From: Caenorhabditis remanei
Taxonomy: Eukaryota > Nematoda > Chromadorea > Rhabditida > Rhabditidae
Reading direction: 5' to 3'
DNA length: 64,000 nucleotides
NCBI RefSeq assembly: GCF_010183535.1
Contig: NC_071329.1
Span: 682,001 to 746,000 of the forward strand
The notes beneath the pieces were generated by a model that did no database searches, was not told the origin of the DNA, and saw only the letters and a program-made list of their open reading frames with translations. A program made the translations under genes and the position numbers. Below are positions 1-11,835 of this stretch, one piece after another. Within the stretch, counting starts at the first letter, position 1; each line of letters starts with the position of its first letter.

Positions 1-350
1 TGAATCATCAAGTAGCGTTGGCTCGCCAATACTCAATTTGGTTCATTCGAAAACGGTACAATTTTAGAGTTGGGTCACTATAAGTTAGTAGTTGTTTAGT
101 TTGTGTTGTGATCGGTGAATCATCAAGTAGCGTTGGCTCGCCAATACTCAATTTGGTTCATTCGAAAACGGTACAATTTTAGAGTTGGGTCTCTATAATT
201 TAGTAGTTGTTGACTTTGTATTAGTGATCGGTGAATCATCAAGTAGCGTTGGCTGGGGGTTCATCTGAACTCGCCAATACTCAATGTGGTTCTCTCGAAA
301 ACGATACATTTTTAGAGTTGTAATACTATAAATAAGTTGTTGTTGACTTT
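1..350. repeat. Three-copy tandem repeat, period about 115 b
   Basis: The unit beginning TGAATCATCAAGTAGCGTTG recurs at about 1, 116 and 232, so the period is 115-116 b. The third copy carries a short insertion after GCGTTGGCT and is more diverged. No coding potential is visible. The array may continue to the left of the window. Confidence 0.9.
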
Positions 351-1558
351 GTCATATCGCGATGATTATCTTCATACGGTGATACTGACTCAACTTTTTT
401 GAAGTTAGTACGTGATCCGAAATACACAAGTTATGAGCGATAGACACGGAAAACAGTTATCAGCGTCTTATTGCGATTGACCGCTGATTTGATTGTCTGA
501 ATTTTCCGTGTTGATTGGACGGTCGTATGAAAGAAAAAAAACGGTACATGATGATAACCAACGAGCTGCGAGGCACGATAACATCAAGCAGACGGTCGAT
601 GCGAGGGGTCTCCGAGCAAATCGAGTCCAAATTCCAGCGAAAATCGACGAAATGAGCACGAGGGAGCCGAGGGCGAACCGAGGTGGCAGAAACTATGCGA
701 GCAATGCGACTCTGGGCCGAAAATCACAACTTTTCCGGAGAAAAGGAGATAATTTAGTCCTGCGCCGATTTCTCGGGAATTCCTGCCAGATTCCTCGCCG
801 AAACACCGAAAAATCGGGGATTTTCAGAGACTCTGCACTATAGTGTTAATGGGGCTGAAACTAAGCCTAAAGGTACAACAAAACACGCTGATTCTGATGC
901 ACTTTACCGTTTGTTGATGCTAAGGATGCGCAAAAATGATATGGATAAAACAAAAACAAAATTCAATTAATATGCGTGACAGCACACGACGAAAACGAGA
1001 GACAGTGTAAAAGTGAGAGAGCGCGCAGAGATGACGAAATATCATTGTGCGGAAATGACGCAGAGAAATGAAAGAGTGTGCAGGTGCGAGAGACGCAGAG
1101 TACATTCCAGTGGTCGTCCCACTGTTTGCTCAAACTGTCACGGTTGTTATCGATTTCTTATACCCCACAAGTCTCTGACGTTTCAAAACTGTTACGTCTT
1201 ATAACTGCGATATTTTACTGGGTAACATTTCGGTGTTTCAAAATTATAAGGTTTTATAACTTAGACGTTTCAAAACTATGACGTTTTGCAAATGACGGTG
1301 TTTTGTAACTGTGAAGTTATGCAACTTAAAAACGGTACAGTATAAAACCGAGACGTTTCGTAACTATAAGTACGACGCTCACTGATTGTGTGTGATTATC
1401 GGTCTTTGTGTCTGTACGTCCGGATTTCCAACTCACTTGTTTATCTTTCCACTGGCCTATACGGAAATTGTCCAGGTTTTTTTAAAATATTGAATTTAAC
1501 TTTTTCGATTTTATCCAAATAAATATAGTGAGATCAAAAAAAAAAATATATATATATA
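351..1558. other. Intergenic region without a supportable gene
   Basis: An open frame on the plus strand at 493-843 has a basic, low-complexity translation and no splice context, so it is not called. From about 1175 to 1370 a loose motif ACGTTTCAAAACT(G/A)T with TTATAACT recurs several times and looks like a decayed simple repeat. The stretch ends in an (AT)n run at 1545-1558. Confidence 0.5.
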
Positions 1559-1983
1559 CAGTACCGCTGTCAACTTTGGCTATTTTTTTAAGGACTAACT
1601 TTGACAGTGTATTTCGGTGTCACCGGATTGTCCGACAAATTTCATTTTGTTCGGGCTGAACAAAGCAAAACTAGCACATAATTTTTGTAGTTGACCATTT
1701 TTTCGTAGGGACAATTCCTTGAAAGTTACAGATTGTCATAATGAAAAGCTCCAAAATTTTGCTAATTTGCAGTGAAATTAGTCGGTTTTAGAAAAAAATG
1801 GCTTTGACAACCTGTAACTTTCCAAGTTAAGTTCCTACAAAGAAATGATCAACTACAAAAATGATGTGCTCTTTTTGCTCTGTCCAACCCATACAAAATA
1901 AAATTTGTCGGACAATCAGATGACTGCCATGGGTCATTTTCCACTGAAAACAGCCAAAGTTGATAACATTATGAGCGGTACTG
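1559..1983. mobile_element. Palindromic MITE, CAGTACCG family, TA target
   Basis: The element starts CAGTACCGC and ends GCGGTACTG, with a TA on each side. The two halves are imperfect reverse complements: the CAACTTTGGCT and AGCCAAAGTTG segments face each other. The TA duplication and terminal palindrome fit a Tc1/mariner-type non-autonomous element. Related copies lie at 22321-22864, 51164-51593 and 58780-59184, with fragments near 16.1-16.8, 25.8-26.1 and 27.0-27.4 kb. Confidence 0.75.
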
Positions 1984-2072
1984 TAGTGAGATCAAAATAT
2001 TGTGGAGAGCTCGCTCCATCGAAACATTAAAAAACAAGAAGAGACAAAGTTTGGTGGAACGCAATTAGCAGA

Positions 2073-3759
2073 TTAAAATGAGTTTTCTGGAATTCCATTG
2101 TCCTGCAACTCGTCGATCTTCTGCACGATTTGACATTTTTTGTCGAAAATCTCGACGAGCTCCTCACTATCAGTAGTCATGAACTCCGCCTGATGCTGTT
2201 TGATTTGCTTGAGCTCGGAGATGAGATTCAGATTCTCCTGCTCGTTGAGATACTTGAGAATACTGTATTCTTCCTCTCTGCCGAATTCTTGTGGTGTGAA
2301 CGTTTGCATGTGGAAGGTGTTGTTCTTCCAGTAGACACAGGCGACCGTTTGAGTGCGGTTGGTGGTGTTTTTGGCGAGGCTGGAAACAGAGAACATTTTG
2401 AGTACAGAAATCTTAAAGTACGTCACACGTCCCACAACTCACGGACACTCCCTAGTAAGTTGCGTATCGACAAAGTAATTTCTAACTCAAATTGTACCAT
2501 TTCAGTTTTGAGCTGCCTTCTTAAAATGGCCATAACTCCCTAGGGAGTGACCGTACAAAAAAGTTGTCAACCACAAAAAGGGAGCTCCACTTTTATTTTA
2601 TATGATTCATTAAACATCTACTTAATGAGAGAAGCAGTATAACCATGACACTCTCTCAAAGTTACAAAATGTCTACTGAAAACTGCCAATGTTTACAACC
2701 TTCTGTATGTAAATGAGGTTGGGACTACAAAAAAAACAAAGTCCTTTTACAATGACTTCGCTGAAAACTGATAACCAGAATTCTATGTGCCTATGAAAAC
2801 GCATAACTCTCTTGTAACAGCTCGCAGATAAAATTAATAAACGAACTATGCAAATGGAAATCTGATGTTGGGCATCACAACAAACCCAGCATAATTAAAA
2901 TTGACTAAGTAATGCCCCATGACGAGATCTCGAAATTTTTCTACGTATATCAAAGCCTCATTACTCCATCCCTCAACTCACAAGCAATACATCGTTTCCT
3001 CATCTTCTCCCATTCCGATTCCTCCATCCACCTCTAAAAAGACGACGTCCTCGAGGACCCAGTCGATGTGCAACGCTCCAGTCCTCTTTCTTCCAATCTC
3101 CAACTTCTTGAACATGTCCTCCTCATGGGAGATCCAATGCTCAATTAGCATGTTGTATTCCGAGTTTGTGAAGTCGTTGTTGTCGCCAATTTTGACGACA
3201 TCGGCGTTTTGGAGATTGAAGAGATCCTCGATTTGGATCCAATGGGCATCATCATAGATGATTGATTTGAAGGAGAAGGCCTATAAAAAAAATTGTGTAA
3301 GTGTATCTGTCTGTACGGATGTCCCCTACCTTCTCGTGCCGGAATTTCTCTGGAATCTTGCATCGGATGACTTCAAAACTGGCTTCCGGTCCGGCAATGT
3401 TCATTAGACATTGCAATTCGGCCTCTTTCACTTTTCCTCCACACAAACTGAATTTCTCCCATTTGTGTTCAAGGAGGCGATTGGTGGAGACAAGGTTCAG
3501 CGGCTCGTAGATCCGTCTAAATAAAAATATATACATTTTGAAAAATTTAGTTTAAAATTGCTTACATCTTGAACAGCCCATTGAAACACGCGGAGACCAA
3601 CTCGAGAATCGGACTGGGCGATTGCTCGACGGCATTGTGTCGTCTGGAAAATGTTTTCTGGATAAACAGACAGACAAACAGACAACTCACTTCTCGAAGA
3701 ATCCCATGAATACAACAGCAGCTCTGACGAATATGTTTGGTTGACGTTGTTGTCGTGAA
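2073..3759 (-). CDS. F-box-associated (FBA type 2) gene, 5' end unresolved
   Basis: Spliced minus-strand exons fit 3759-3691, 3643-3566, 3516-3330, 3280-2982 and 2379-2073, with canonical GT/AG joins that keep one frame. The middle exons carry the family pattern seen across the window: an exon ending KFRHEK joined to AFSFKSIIYDDAHWIQIEDL, then IEHWISHEEDMFK. The last exon ends in a charged coiled-coil tail and the stop at 2073. In this family the domain binds the substrate recruited to an SCF ubiquitin ligase. I could not find a convincing F-box exon upstream; the first listed exon does not resemble the usual SKK-type F-box half. The 5' end is therefore either missed or lost. The last intron (2380-2981) is filled with repeat sequence. 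Confidence 0.6.
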
Positions 3760-3866
3760 CTGGAATTTCATAATATTTGAAATGAAGACAAATGGATGCA
3801 TAGACACATCGAAAGATAACCAAAACCTTTTTCAAAAGTTTAAAAAAATCAAGACCAACTTCCAAG

Positions 3867-4169
3867 GGGCATTATGACTAATTGGCTATCAGGCAACAAG
3901 ATAGACAAGCAGTTCAGCGAATAGAGTGGTCGGAAGTAGGAGAGATCTTGATTTTTTGAAATTCCGCATGATATCACAACTGTTATTAATTAGACGACTG
4001 AGTTCATTACTTGCAAAACGAGAATTATAAAATATGTTTTCGAGTTCAAGAATATTAATTGCAGATTAGCAAATTCTTCAATTCGTCATCATGTTTTTTT
4101 AAGTTCATTAAACATTTGTTTTGCATGCTTTAAAAGTTTATTTTTACTTGTTATTGTATTTTTTGTAAG
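3867..4169. other. AT-rich intergenic DNA
   Basis: No open frame, RNA gene or repeat boundary can be supported here. Confidence 0.4.
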
Positions 4170-4565
4170 ATCTTGTGATTTCGCTCCTCAGAGAGCCGAG
4201 CCCCCATAATTTTGTGGCATATGAGTGAGGAGGTGTGTATTAATTGATGGTTTATTGACGATAACAAGAACGAGGAGTGATTTGGGAATACTTTGAGAAT
4301 AATAAAACAAGGAACAAAAAAAGGAGGAGTTGTTAGGTGTTAGTCAGAGATCTTCCCAACGACGGGGGTGGCAATTGCGCTCTACCGAAACTAAGGAAAT
4401 TGTAATAGGAACTCCAAAAGATACATATTCAAAGAGTTTCGGTGGAGGGGAGAGTTCCGCCACCTAACTAGGAAAGGTCATGGAGTCGGCGTGGAGATAT
4501 GGGGCATGACCTACATTATTGGAAAGCTGAAGAAACGCAGATTCCTAATATATACTCAGTTTTTG
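4170..4565 (+). repeat. Dispersed direct repeat, copy 1
   Basis: This stretch aligns in direct orientation with 6057-6440. It begins at ATCTTGTGATTTCGCTCCTC, runs through GAGAATAATAAAACAAGGAA and the motif GCGCTCTACCGAAA, and ends near ATATACTCAGTTTTTG. Its second part belongs to a wider family (CATTGGAAAGCTGA) also present at about 6.9 kb and 36.96-37.17 kb. Confidence 0.8.
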
Positions 4566-6056
4566 TGCTCAAGACCTGGTACATGAGAAAAACAAGTTCT
4601 GAAAAATGATAAATTATTACAATTTTTCCACACTTTTACTTTGTTTCTCTCGAATATCAGGCCTAGAGGGCGAAAACTGAGTATTCATTTGAAATCAGCG
4701 TTTTCATAGCATTTTAATGATACCAGTCACGTTACAAAACTCCAAACTGACCCACGACCTTCCCTGGTAAGGAAACACTTACAAAGTGGCAATAACAAGT
4801 AAAACTAACTTTTTTAAACATTAATCAGCAAAATAAACGTTTAATGAAGTTGGAAACATGATGACGATAGGAGAATCAACAAATTGCAAACCTGCAACTA
4901 ATATTCTCGTACTCGACAACATATTTTATAACTTTTGAGCTTGCTCACGTGTTCTTTTTTTGAATTTTAAACGGTACAAAGTTGTAACTAAGTCTACCGG
5001 AGCATACAAGCTGCAATCGTCACTGTCATTTGTTAGTTTGTCGATTGTCCGGATTGTCAGATAGTCATGAGTGAGATCTTATATAAATTGTGTTAATCAT
5101 GCTTGGTTCTTTTCTTGATCTAATCATTTTTGCAAATTGACGTGAATTCGGTATTGTATCTTGTGGCTGAATTTTCAGTCTGACGTTTTGCTAATTTAAC
5201 AAGTTGTCAGCTCATTTTTCGTTGTTGTTCAAAGGATGTATGGGTTTAGTTCTAATCATGCTGCCTCTTGACAACCTCTATTATCATTCAGTGATTTTGG
5301 TAATCTGCCTGTCTCCTGCGTTGTCATTTTGTCACATTGACGTATAATAATTAGTCAAACGGCAAGGGTGCCTACTCTGCCTACTTTGCTCGCTTCTCAA
5401 TTTGCAACCTTTCTATTTTATCTGTTGGAAGTCACAAAAATTTGACTCTAAAATGTATCTGACGTAGATTTAACGCGATTTGTTTGTCTGAAAACGCGGC
5501 AAATGAGTGCGCTTTTCACTTCTGAAAATCTGACAATTTTCAACTTTTTTCGAATAATTTCCAAATCTGTTAGCTGACTATAAGAATTGGATTTTCTATA
5601 ATTTTCGAGTCAAAAAAATCAATCTTCGGGTTAAAAATTATGGAAAGTTCAAACTTTCAGTCGATTTCCAGCCTAGATCTCATAAACCTTTCTTAGGCTC
5701 CCTCTTCTACAAGAAAAACTCAAAAACTCACTCTCTCTCACTGGACACAACCAGCGTCGTGTTGCTGTCGTAAACAAGGCGACTGTAGCCAGGAGCCATT
5801 TCTTTCACTGTAACAGATTTATACGGTTCAGATTAAAGAGAAAATGAAAGAAACGTGAGCTTCTAGAAATTAAAATGATTAAAATTCGCTTCGAGACGAC
5901 GTGTAGACGTCGCCAATGCCCAGTTGGGGAATATAATTGTTAAAGAGAGTACTGGAGTGATTAGAGACGCCGAGAACTGGTACTCGATGAGCTCTCCAAA
6001 ACGATCGGTGACGTTAATTTGTTTGTGAGACAAAACGGAAAGAAGAGTGGAGAAAA
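4566..6056. other. Intergenic region, one possible lone exon
   Basis: Mostly AT-rich without a gene model. On the minus strand, 5798-5743 could be a first exon: an ATG opens a 56-b frame translating as MAPGYSRLVYDSNTTLVVSS, with a GTGAG donor just before its end. I found no partner exon that joins it convincingly, and I do not recognise the peptide. Confidence 0.3.
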
Positions 6057-6440
6057 ATCTTGTGATTTCGCTCCTCAGAGAGCCGAGCCCCCATAATTTT
6101 GTGGCATATGAGTGAAGAGGTGTGTATTAATTGATGGCTTATTGACGATAACAAGAACGAGGAGTGATTTGGGAATACTTTGAGAATAATAAAACAAGGA
6201 ACCAAAACAGGAGGAATCGATGAGTGTTAGTCAGGGATTCTGGGTGAGATTTTCCCAACGACGGTTTCGCAATCGCGCTCTACCGAAATCAAGGAACATT
6301 TTGTTAGAGGCTCCAAAAGATCTGGTGGAGCGCAGAGTTGTTTCTAATAGGTCATGAAGTCAGTGTGGAGTTGTCAAACGTCACCTATATCAGTGAAAAC
6401 CTGAGAAAACGCTGATTCGAAATATATGTTCAGTTTTTGT
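6057..6440 (+). repeat. Dispersed direct repeat, copy 2
   Basis: Direct-repeat partner of 4170-4565, about 1.9 kb downstream. The first 190 b are nearly identical and the second half is more diverged. No target duplication was identified. Confidence 0.8.
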
Positions 6441-7105
6441 CGATAAATGGTCCGGTGAAAAGTGAGGAAGACCTTTCCTCTGGGTTTCTTCGCTCTGTGT
6501 TATGTTTTGTACGGGTGGTCCAGTGGTTGGCCCCAACAAGCGAACATATGTGTGCGGTGGTCCGGTAATTGAGGGGCGATGAGGAAGAGGAGGATTTAGA
6601 TGCATACGTATAGATAGACAGGTTTTTTTGCCATACGGTGTTTTTTTATTAGATGCGCTTTTGCTACCGTAAAAACTGTATTATACTGGAATTTTTTCTA
6701 TTTTAGCCAACAAAATGTCTAGAAACGTTTTTTCGGGACTTCTTGTTCGAGAATTTGCTAAAAATTGGTTCATAGGTAGTTTCGACCATTCTGAATACGA
6801 TGATTACAGAATCGCTCGCCTCTTCCTGCTCTGGAGCTTTTTTTCACTCTTCCGAATAAAATTACTGTCTAGGGAAGGTGACCAAGTGACTGCGAATTTA
6901 TGGCCCACGACTTATATCATTGGAAAGCTGAGAAAACGCTGATTCCGGATATCTGTTTAGTTTTTTCCCTCGAGGGCTGGCATTTGAGAAAAACTAGGTC
7001 AACGTTCAGTAAGGCTACTATGTTTGGCCTAAAACTCAAGTATGGATTCTAGGCCAGCAGTCATACAAGGACAATATAAATGTAAAAGAAGAAATGTCTG
7101 AAATG
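6441..7105. other. Intergenic repeat-derived DNA
   Basis: Contains part of the CATTGGAAAGCTGAGAAAAC repeat family at about 6905-6970. Short frames (for example plus 6715-6942) run across repeat sequence and are not credible genes. Confidence 0.4.
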
Positions 7106-7530
7106 TTTTATCACAACCGCACTCTACCGGAACTATGACACAATTTCATAGAAAAAAAAGAATATAGAAAACCCTTAAGATAGTTAGAATTGAGAACAAG
7201 TATTTAACACACTTCCGTTAATTATGTCAGAGAAAAAAAGTCAAAAACACAAGAAAAACGGCTCAAAATAACCAACAAACGTGTTACGAAACTCCCAAAA
7301 GCGTGAGAATATCACAGGCTGCTCTAAAACATTCTAAAAGCAACGTATTCTAGAAATGAGAAAAAAGCAAGACTAACCCTTAGAGAGTATAATAAAGCCG
7401 AGGGAAGTATGATAAGTGATTCATAAATTTTATTTAAAAAATGAATGGAAAAGGGCAAAATAGTTAATCATCAATTATTACAACATCAAAGTACACTTGA
7501 TAACTCATCAGCTTTTGGTGCAAGAATTGC
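7106..7530 (+). repeat. Direct repeat flanking an FBA gene, copy 1
   Basis: About 420 b starting TTTATCACAACCGCACTCTA and ending near ATCAGCTTTTGGTGCA are repeated in the same orientation at 10270-10687. The two copies flank the FBA gene at 8583-9867. The block includes the 3' end of the degraded FBA last exon described at 7464-8210. Confidence 0.85.
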
Positions 7531-8210
7531 AGCTCAGCATTTATTTCGGCATACTTGCAACCGGGCCGAGTCCGGGCCGTGAGCGGGCCTTTGAATAACT
7601 CGCTTTAAAATGAAAATTAGGAGTCGATCAACCTGTCAAATTGTAGATCTCGGTGAGCTCTACTCAAATCTATTCTCATTTTCACTGTGCGTTTAGTGAG
7701 AGCCGCAGTACAATCCATTAAGTGGCCGGGCCTTGATTCAAGGCCCGGCTGTTCACGGCCCGGTCACTAAATGGATTGTACTGCGGCTCTCACTAATCTC
7801 ACAGTGAAAATTAGAATATATTTGAGTAGAGCTCACCGAGATCTACAATTTGACAGGTTGATCGACTCCTAATTTTCATTTTAAAGCGAGTTATTCAAAG
7901 GCCCGCTCACGGCCCGGACTCGGCCCGGTTGCAAGTATGTATTTCGGTAATCAGATTAGTGGCTGGCTTGTTGTCATGGAAGGAGAATTCTGGTCGCACA
8001 TTTTCTGAATCATCGCTGCTATTAGACTTCTGAGAACCTATATACGGCTGGGGTTTCCGATTCTTTGTCTTTTGAATGTTCAGAATGTGGTGCCTCTTGA
8101 TCTACACGTTCTCTCTTCAACTCTTTTTCCAACTCCTTCTTTCTGTTCAACAATTTCAAAAGGTGGTAATTTTGTTGGCGTTCTATTACAGTTTTTCGGT
8201 ATTTTGACAT
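7464..8210 (-). pseudogene. Degraded last exon of an F-box/FBA gene, split by a MITE
   Basis: The minus-strand frame from 8210 reads a coiled-coil segment LLKLLNRKKELEKELKRE, which closely matches the tail exons of the FBA genes here (compare ILNKKDKLEKEMKQE in the gene at 32860-34873). Near 8030 the frame shifts by one. The shifted frame continues up to ITEI, is interrupted by the 390-b MITE at 7550-7939, and resumes with LHQKLMSYQVYFDVVIIDD before a stop at 7464. No upstream F-box or FBA core is attached. This is best read as a relic of a family member; the join across the MITE is clear from its 8-b target duplication. Confidence 0.6.
7550..7939. mobile_element. hAT-like palindromic MITE with 8-b target duplication
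   Basis: Starts CATACTTGCAACCGGGCC and ends in the reverse complement GGTTGCAAGTATG. It is flanked by TATTTCGG at 7542-7549 and again at 7940-7947. The two halves are nearly perfect reverse complements, so the whole element can fold as a hairpin. An 8-b duplication is the hAT signature. Related elements lie at 31377-31675, 37961-38331 and 39718-40088. Confidence 0.9.
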
Positions 8211-8582
8211 TTACCATAGTTGGTTGGAATTAAAAAATTGTATAATGTTAAAACACACCGCGCGATATCTGAGATTCAAATTGAGCACGGACGTTCGGAA
8301 ATTCGTTTTGCACAAACGCCAAGCGATACCCAGGTAAGATGATGCTGTTAGTGGTCTGCTAGGACACCCCGTTGGTAGGAACACGTTGCGGCACCATTTT
8401 CCTTTCCTCCGTTGTCCAACAGTTGTTGACCAGACGCCTCTCTCCACAGGTCAATCAAATAAACGGAGAGGCTCTGTCACCCTCTTTCTATGAGGAACCG
8501 TTAGCCGTCTTGTGGCATATCTATCGATCTCTTTTTTCTCAATTTCTTATAACTCCCAAGTTTTAAGACTTATAATTTCAGA

Positions 8583-9867
8583 ATGTTCTCCTTGTGGAAT
8601 ATCCAGTTTTTCAATAGGAAAGACCCAACGTTTCCTCTTTCCAAGAAAATGAATACATGCGTTAGTTTTTCAAGACCCCAGATAGCAGACCACTGTGAAG
8701 TTAATTTTACGGATGGAAATGCAGTGTTAACGATTCCAGAAGTAATTGAATATTCCAGAAAGCAGATATCTAATTGGTGAGCTAATTTGAATTTTGTTGA
8801 AAAAAATGCAACCTACGCTCTATTCCAGGAATAACAAGACATCAATCTTCACCAATTTTTGGCCTGATAATAAGAAAAAGTTAACGTCGAACACAATGAA
8901 AATAGTCGAAAAAATCCAAATGGCTTTTCCAAAAATAACATTTTCCCTAACGTTGCATTCAAATGACTTGAAGGACCAAAACGTCATGGATGCTCTTTTA
9001 AATAAGACCTGGAAAAAAGTGACAGTTGACGGAGGTGAATTGAAGGCCGACGATTTGGATAAGATTATGGGCATGGACAATTCGAATAAAAATTTTGTTT
9101 TTAAAAACACAAAATTTCCAACAAACTATAAACATAAAAATGTGAGTTTTCAATTTTTAAAAGATGAAAGTCCAAGCTATCATTTCAGGCCTTCAATTTC
9201 GCCTCCATTGAGTATGATGATGCCCTGTGGGTTCAAACTGACGACTTGCTCACTGTAACAAACAAGCAGGTCGTCAGACTTGGCCGCACAGCGTTAGAGT
9301 CACAAGATTTGAATTTGCTTCTGAAAACTTGGCATAGAAGTCCACACGACATTTTCGACATTCTGACTATCCGCAATAATACTAATGAGCTAAATATGGA
9401 GGAAACTTTCAAAGATTTAGTAACATTGACAGTGGACTGGAGACGAAAACATCATCATTCTGTGTATTTGTAAGTCCTGTTTTGTTGAGTTATCTTGTCA
9501 AAAATTTGTATATTCCAGGCGCACTGACAACTCCAATAATCACAGAGATCTTCCGGATCTTACAGTGAATATCAGTGGTCGCAACATTCAAATGAGTGCA
9601 CATAACTATGATGAATGGTTGGATGAGCCCAGGATCTTGAAAACTTTGATTCGGAAGAAATCATTGAAAGATGAGTTGGTCACACTGGATGAGGGGTCTG
9701 TTCGAAGAGATGAAATCATCGCAGAAATTGAGAATGTGCTGGCACAACTTACAATTGACCAAATCTACTTTGAAGACGGAAAGGCTAAAACGGAAATGAC
9801 AAAACTGGCTGCAACGTACATGATAACATTATATTATAGAACGTTTAGGGCTCAGAGAGGAGTTTGA
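8583..9867 (+). CDS. FBA-domain gene with F-box core deleted in frame
   Basis: Four exons (8583-8776, 8829-9141, 9189-9469, 9519-9867; 1,137 b, 378 aa) are open throughout with canonical splice sites. The FBA core runs from KTSIFTNFWPDNKKKL through AFNFASIEYDDALWVQTDDL to a coiled-coil tail (IRKKSLKDELVTLDEGS). The inverted paralogue at 14232-15673 shows what is missing: after TFPL its F-box continues, crosses an intron and reaches LLSKKMNT. Here TFPL joins directly to SKKMNT. Roughly 128 b of F-box exon plus intron are gone, with CTT microhomology at the joint and the frame kept. The product should bind substrate but probably not the SCF adaptor. Start chosen at the ATG aligned with the paralogue's MF-LW-IQ start. 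Confidence 0.8.
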
Positions 9868-10269
9868 GATTATTGGTTTTATCCTGAAAATGAAAATAAT
9901 TATTTTCACGGGCAGACACTTATGCACATTCTTCAAAGAGAGGTTCAACCAAACCGTTCAGCCAGCACTGACCTTTAAAATCAATTATATAAAATATTCA
10001 AAATCTCTGTTAAAGTTTAGTAATATATTAATTAAATGTTTTTCTTTGTAACTTGAGTTTGTTTTGTTTAAATAAATTATCACCTTACATACTTCATTGA
10101 GAACGCCTATCTGGACATACAGGCAATTGAACAGACGCTTGGGCGGCATGCCTATGTCACCTCATTGTAGTGAAGATCAAGAGGCATCCGATTCTGAAGA
10201 TTCAGAAGACGAAGCATTGGAAACCTCAGTCGTCGAAAGAGATACAGATTTTCATAAGTCTAATAGGAA
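9868..10269. other. 3' flank and unassigned acidic frame
   Basis: Contains 3' flank of the FBA gene. The plus-strand frame 10097-10303 includes an acidic run (DQEASDSEDSEDEALE), but it overlaps a repeat and has no clear start or splice partner, so no gene is called. Confidence 0.35.
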
Positions 10270-10687
10270 TTTTTATCACAACCGCACTCTACCGGAACTA
10301 TGACACAATTCCATAGTAACAGAGGATATAAAAAAATCCTCAAGATAGTTAGAATTCCGCGCAATTATATAATACACTTCCGTTTATTATGTCAGAGAAA
10401 AAAAGTCGAAAACACAAGAAAAACGGCTCAAAATAACCAACAACCCTGTTACGAAACTCCCAAAAGCGTGAGAATATCACAGGCTGCTCTAAAACATTCT
10501 AAAAGCAACGTATTCTAGAAATGAGAAAAAAGCAAGACTAACCCTTAGAGAGTATAATAAAGCCGGGGGAAGTATGATGAGTGATTCATTAATTTTATGA
10601 AAAAAATGAATGGAAAAGGGCAAAATAGTTAATCATCAATTATTACAACATCAAAGTACACTTGATAACTCATCAGCTTTTGGTGCA
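10270..10687 (+). repeat. Direct repeat flanking an FBA gene, copy 2
   Basis: Partner of 7106-7530 in the same orientation. It ends where the two copies diverge, just after AGCTTTTGGTGCA. Confidence 0.85.
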
Positions 10688-11294
10688 GGAATTAAAGCTC
10701 AGTTTCAGTTTTGGTAATTCGTTGAGTTTAACATAGGTGACAAAAACATCGACACATCATTGCTTGTTCCGTCTTTTAAGGCACAATTCTGCCAATAAAA
10801 AAGTTACCGTATAAACTGTATTTGAGGTGCACCCTCTAATTGAGGTGCCCCTCTAATACAGTTGCCTTCCAGCAATTTACACTTTTCTCTAATACCGTCA
10901 TTAACTGACTCCGAACTGTTCTCTCACATTACTATTTCCGCATTTTTGTTGTTAAAAACGTAGTTTGCTATAAAAGTTCAGGATTGTCTCCGTTTTTACG
11001 TGAAAGTTCGATGAATTCGGCATTAAAAACTGTTGAAAACAAACACATTCAAGAGATAGTTAGGTACAGAGATCGGGCGAATTCCTCGACTAAAAATAGA
11101 AGTGCACTCTTTATTTGAATTGCCCCTCTAATAAAGTTGCACTCCGACGGACCCTTTGAACAATAGAGAAAAAGAGAAGGAAAAACACGGGGAAGATGGT
11201 TCACCTGTTAAAAAACCTTCTAAGCTTATATGTTTGGATATCGATAAAATATGCATGGAACGATAATAGAATATCAGAAAAATTAAATTCAAAG
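10688..11294. other. Intergenic region
   Basis: Shows a short repeated phrase, GAGGTGCAC/CCCTCTAAT, at about 10835, 10850 and 11110-11130. No gene or RNA can be supported. Confidence 0.4.
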
Positions 11295-11835
11295 TTATTC
11301 GATTCCCTCCAAAACAACCCATTGATGATTATCCTCTCTATCCACCCAGGCTCTTCTGATCCACATCCGACACTGGCCCGCCTCTCTGTTCCGGAGTTGA
11401 TGTCGGTTATCCAGCTGGAATTTCAAAAAATCAAAAAACCATAATGATTTTCTACGACTACTCACAATATCTCCAAAGTGACCATGATGAATCCACGGGT
11501 AGCCAGAGTGAGCGTCGTCGGCATTTTGAATATTCTCAGCGTTCACTTGGATATCAATACCTCCCGTTCTATTTACTCTTGTCAGATAGAGATCCTCAAT
11601 TTGGGAAACTGGACCAGATGACATCCATTTTTGATTGGGTTTTATGAATGGAGCACTGAAAACTTTCCCAACAGTCAAACCATGACTTTCGGCGGTGCTA
11701 TTGAGAAACAAACGACCTTCGCTAGAAATGAAACACTGTATTTGTTCGAGCAATATTTTTTACCTACCGTTGCTCGTCGAATAACCAAACATAAATTGCT
11801 TCCGATTGACCGCCAGTGAGAATTCTAGTCACCAT
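11295..11835 (-). CDS. Small gene of an unrecognised family (paralogue of the gene at 12232-13475)
   Basis: Exons 11835-11768, 11721-11466 and 11414-11295 total 444 b (147 aa) with canonical splice sites. The second intron is 51 b and in frame, so an unspliced read-through is also open. The ATG lies 12 b after a good acceptor (AATTTATACAG), suggesting trans-splicing. The sequence starts MVTRILTGGQSEAIYVW. The phrase TG..S..IYVW..DE aligns with TGIVAA...LLYVWCEE in the neighbour. The C-terminal part (IRRAWVDREDNHQWVVLEG) aligns with IIRARPDKNNQIESVWYL there. It therefore looks like a one-module, short version of that protein. No signal peptide, membrane segment or known catalytic motif is visible. 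Function unknown. Confidence 0.6.

Noticed and set aside
1..350. CRISPR-like array
   Set aside because: Head-to-tail copies of a 115-b unit without unique spacers in a eukaryotic genome; it is a plain tandem repeat.
493..843. 116-codon open frame on the plus strand
   Set aside because: Basic, low-complexity translation, no splice sites or family similarity, and it lies in repeat-like DNA.
2130..2543. 137-codon plus-strand frame
   Set aside because: Antisense shadow of the last FBA exon on the minus strand.
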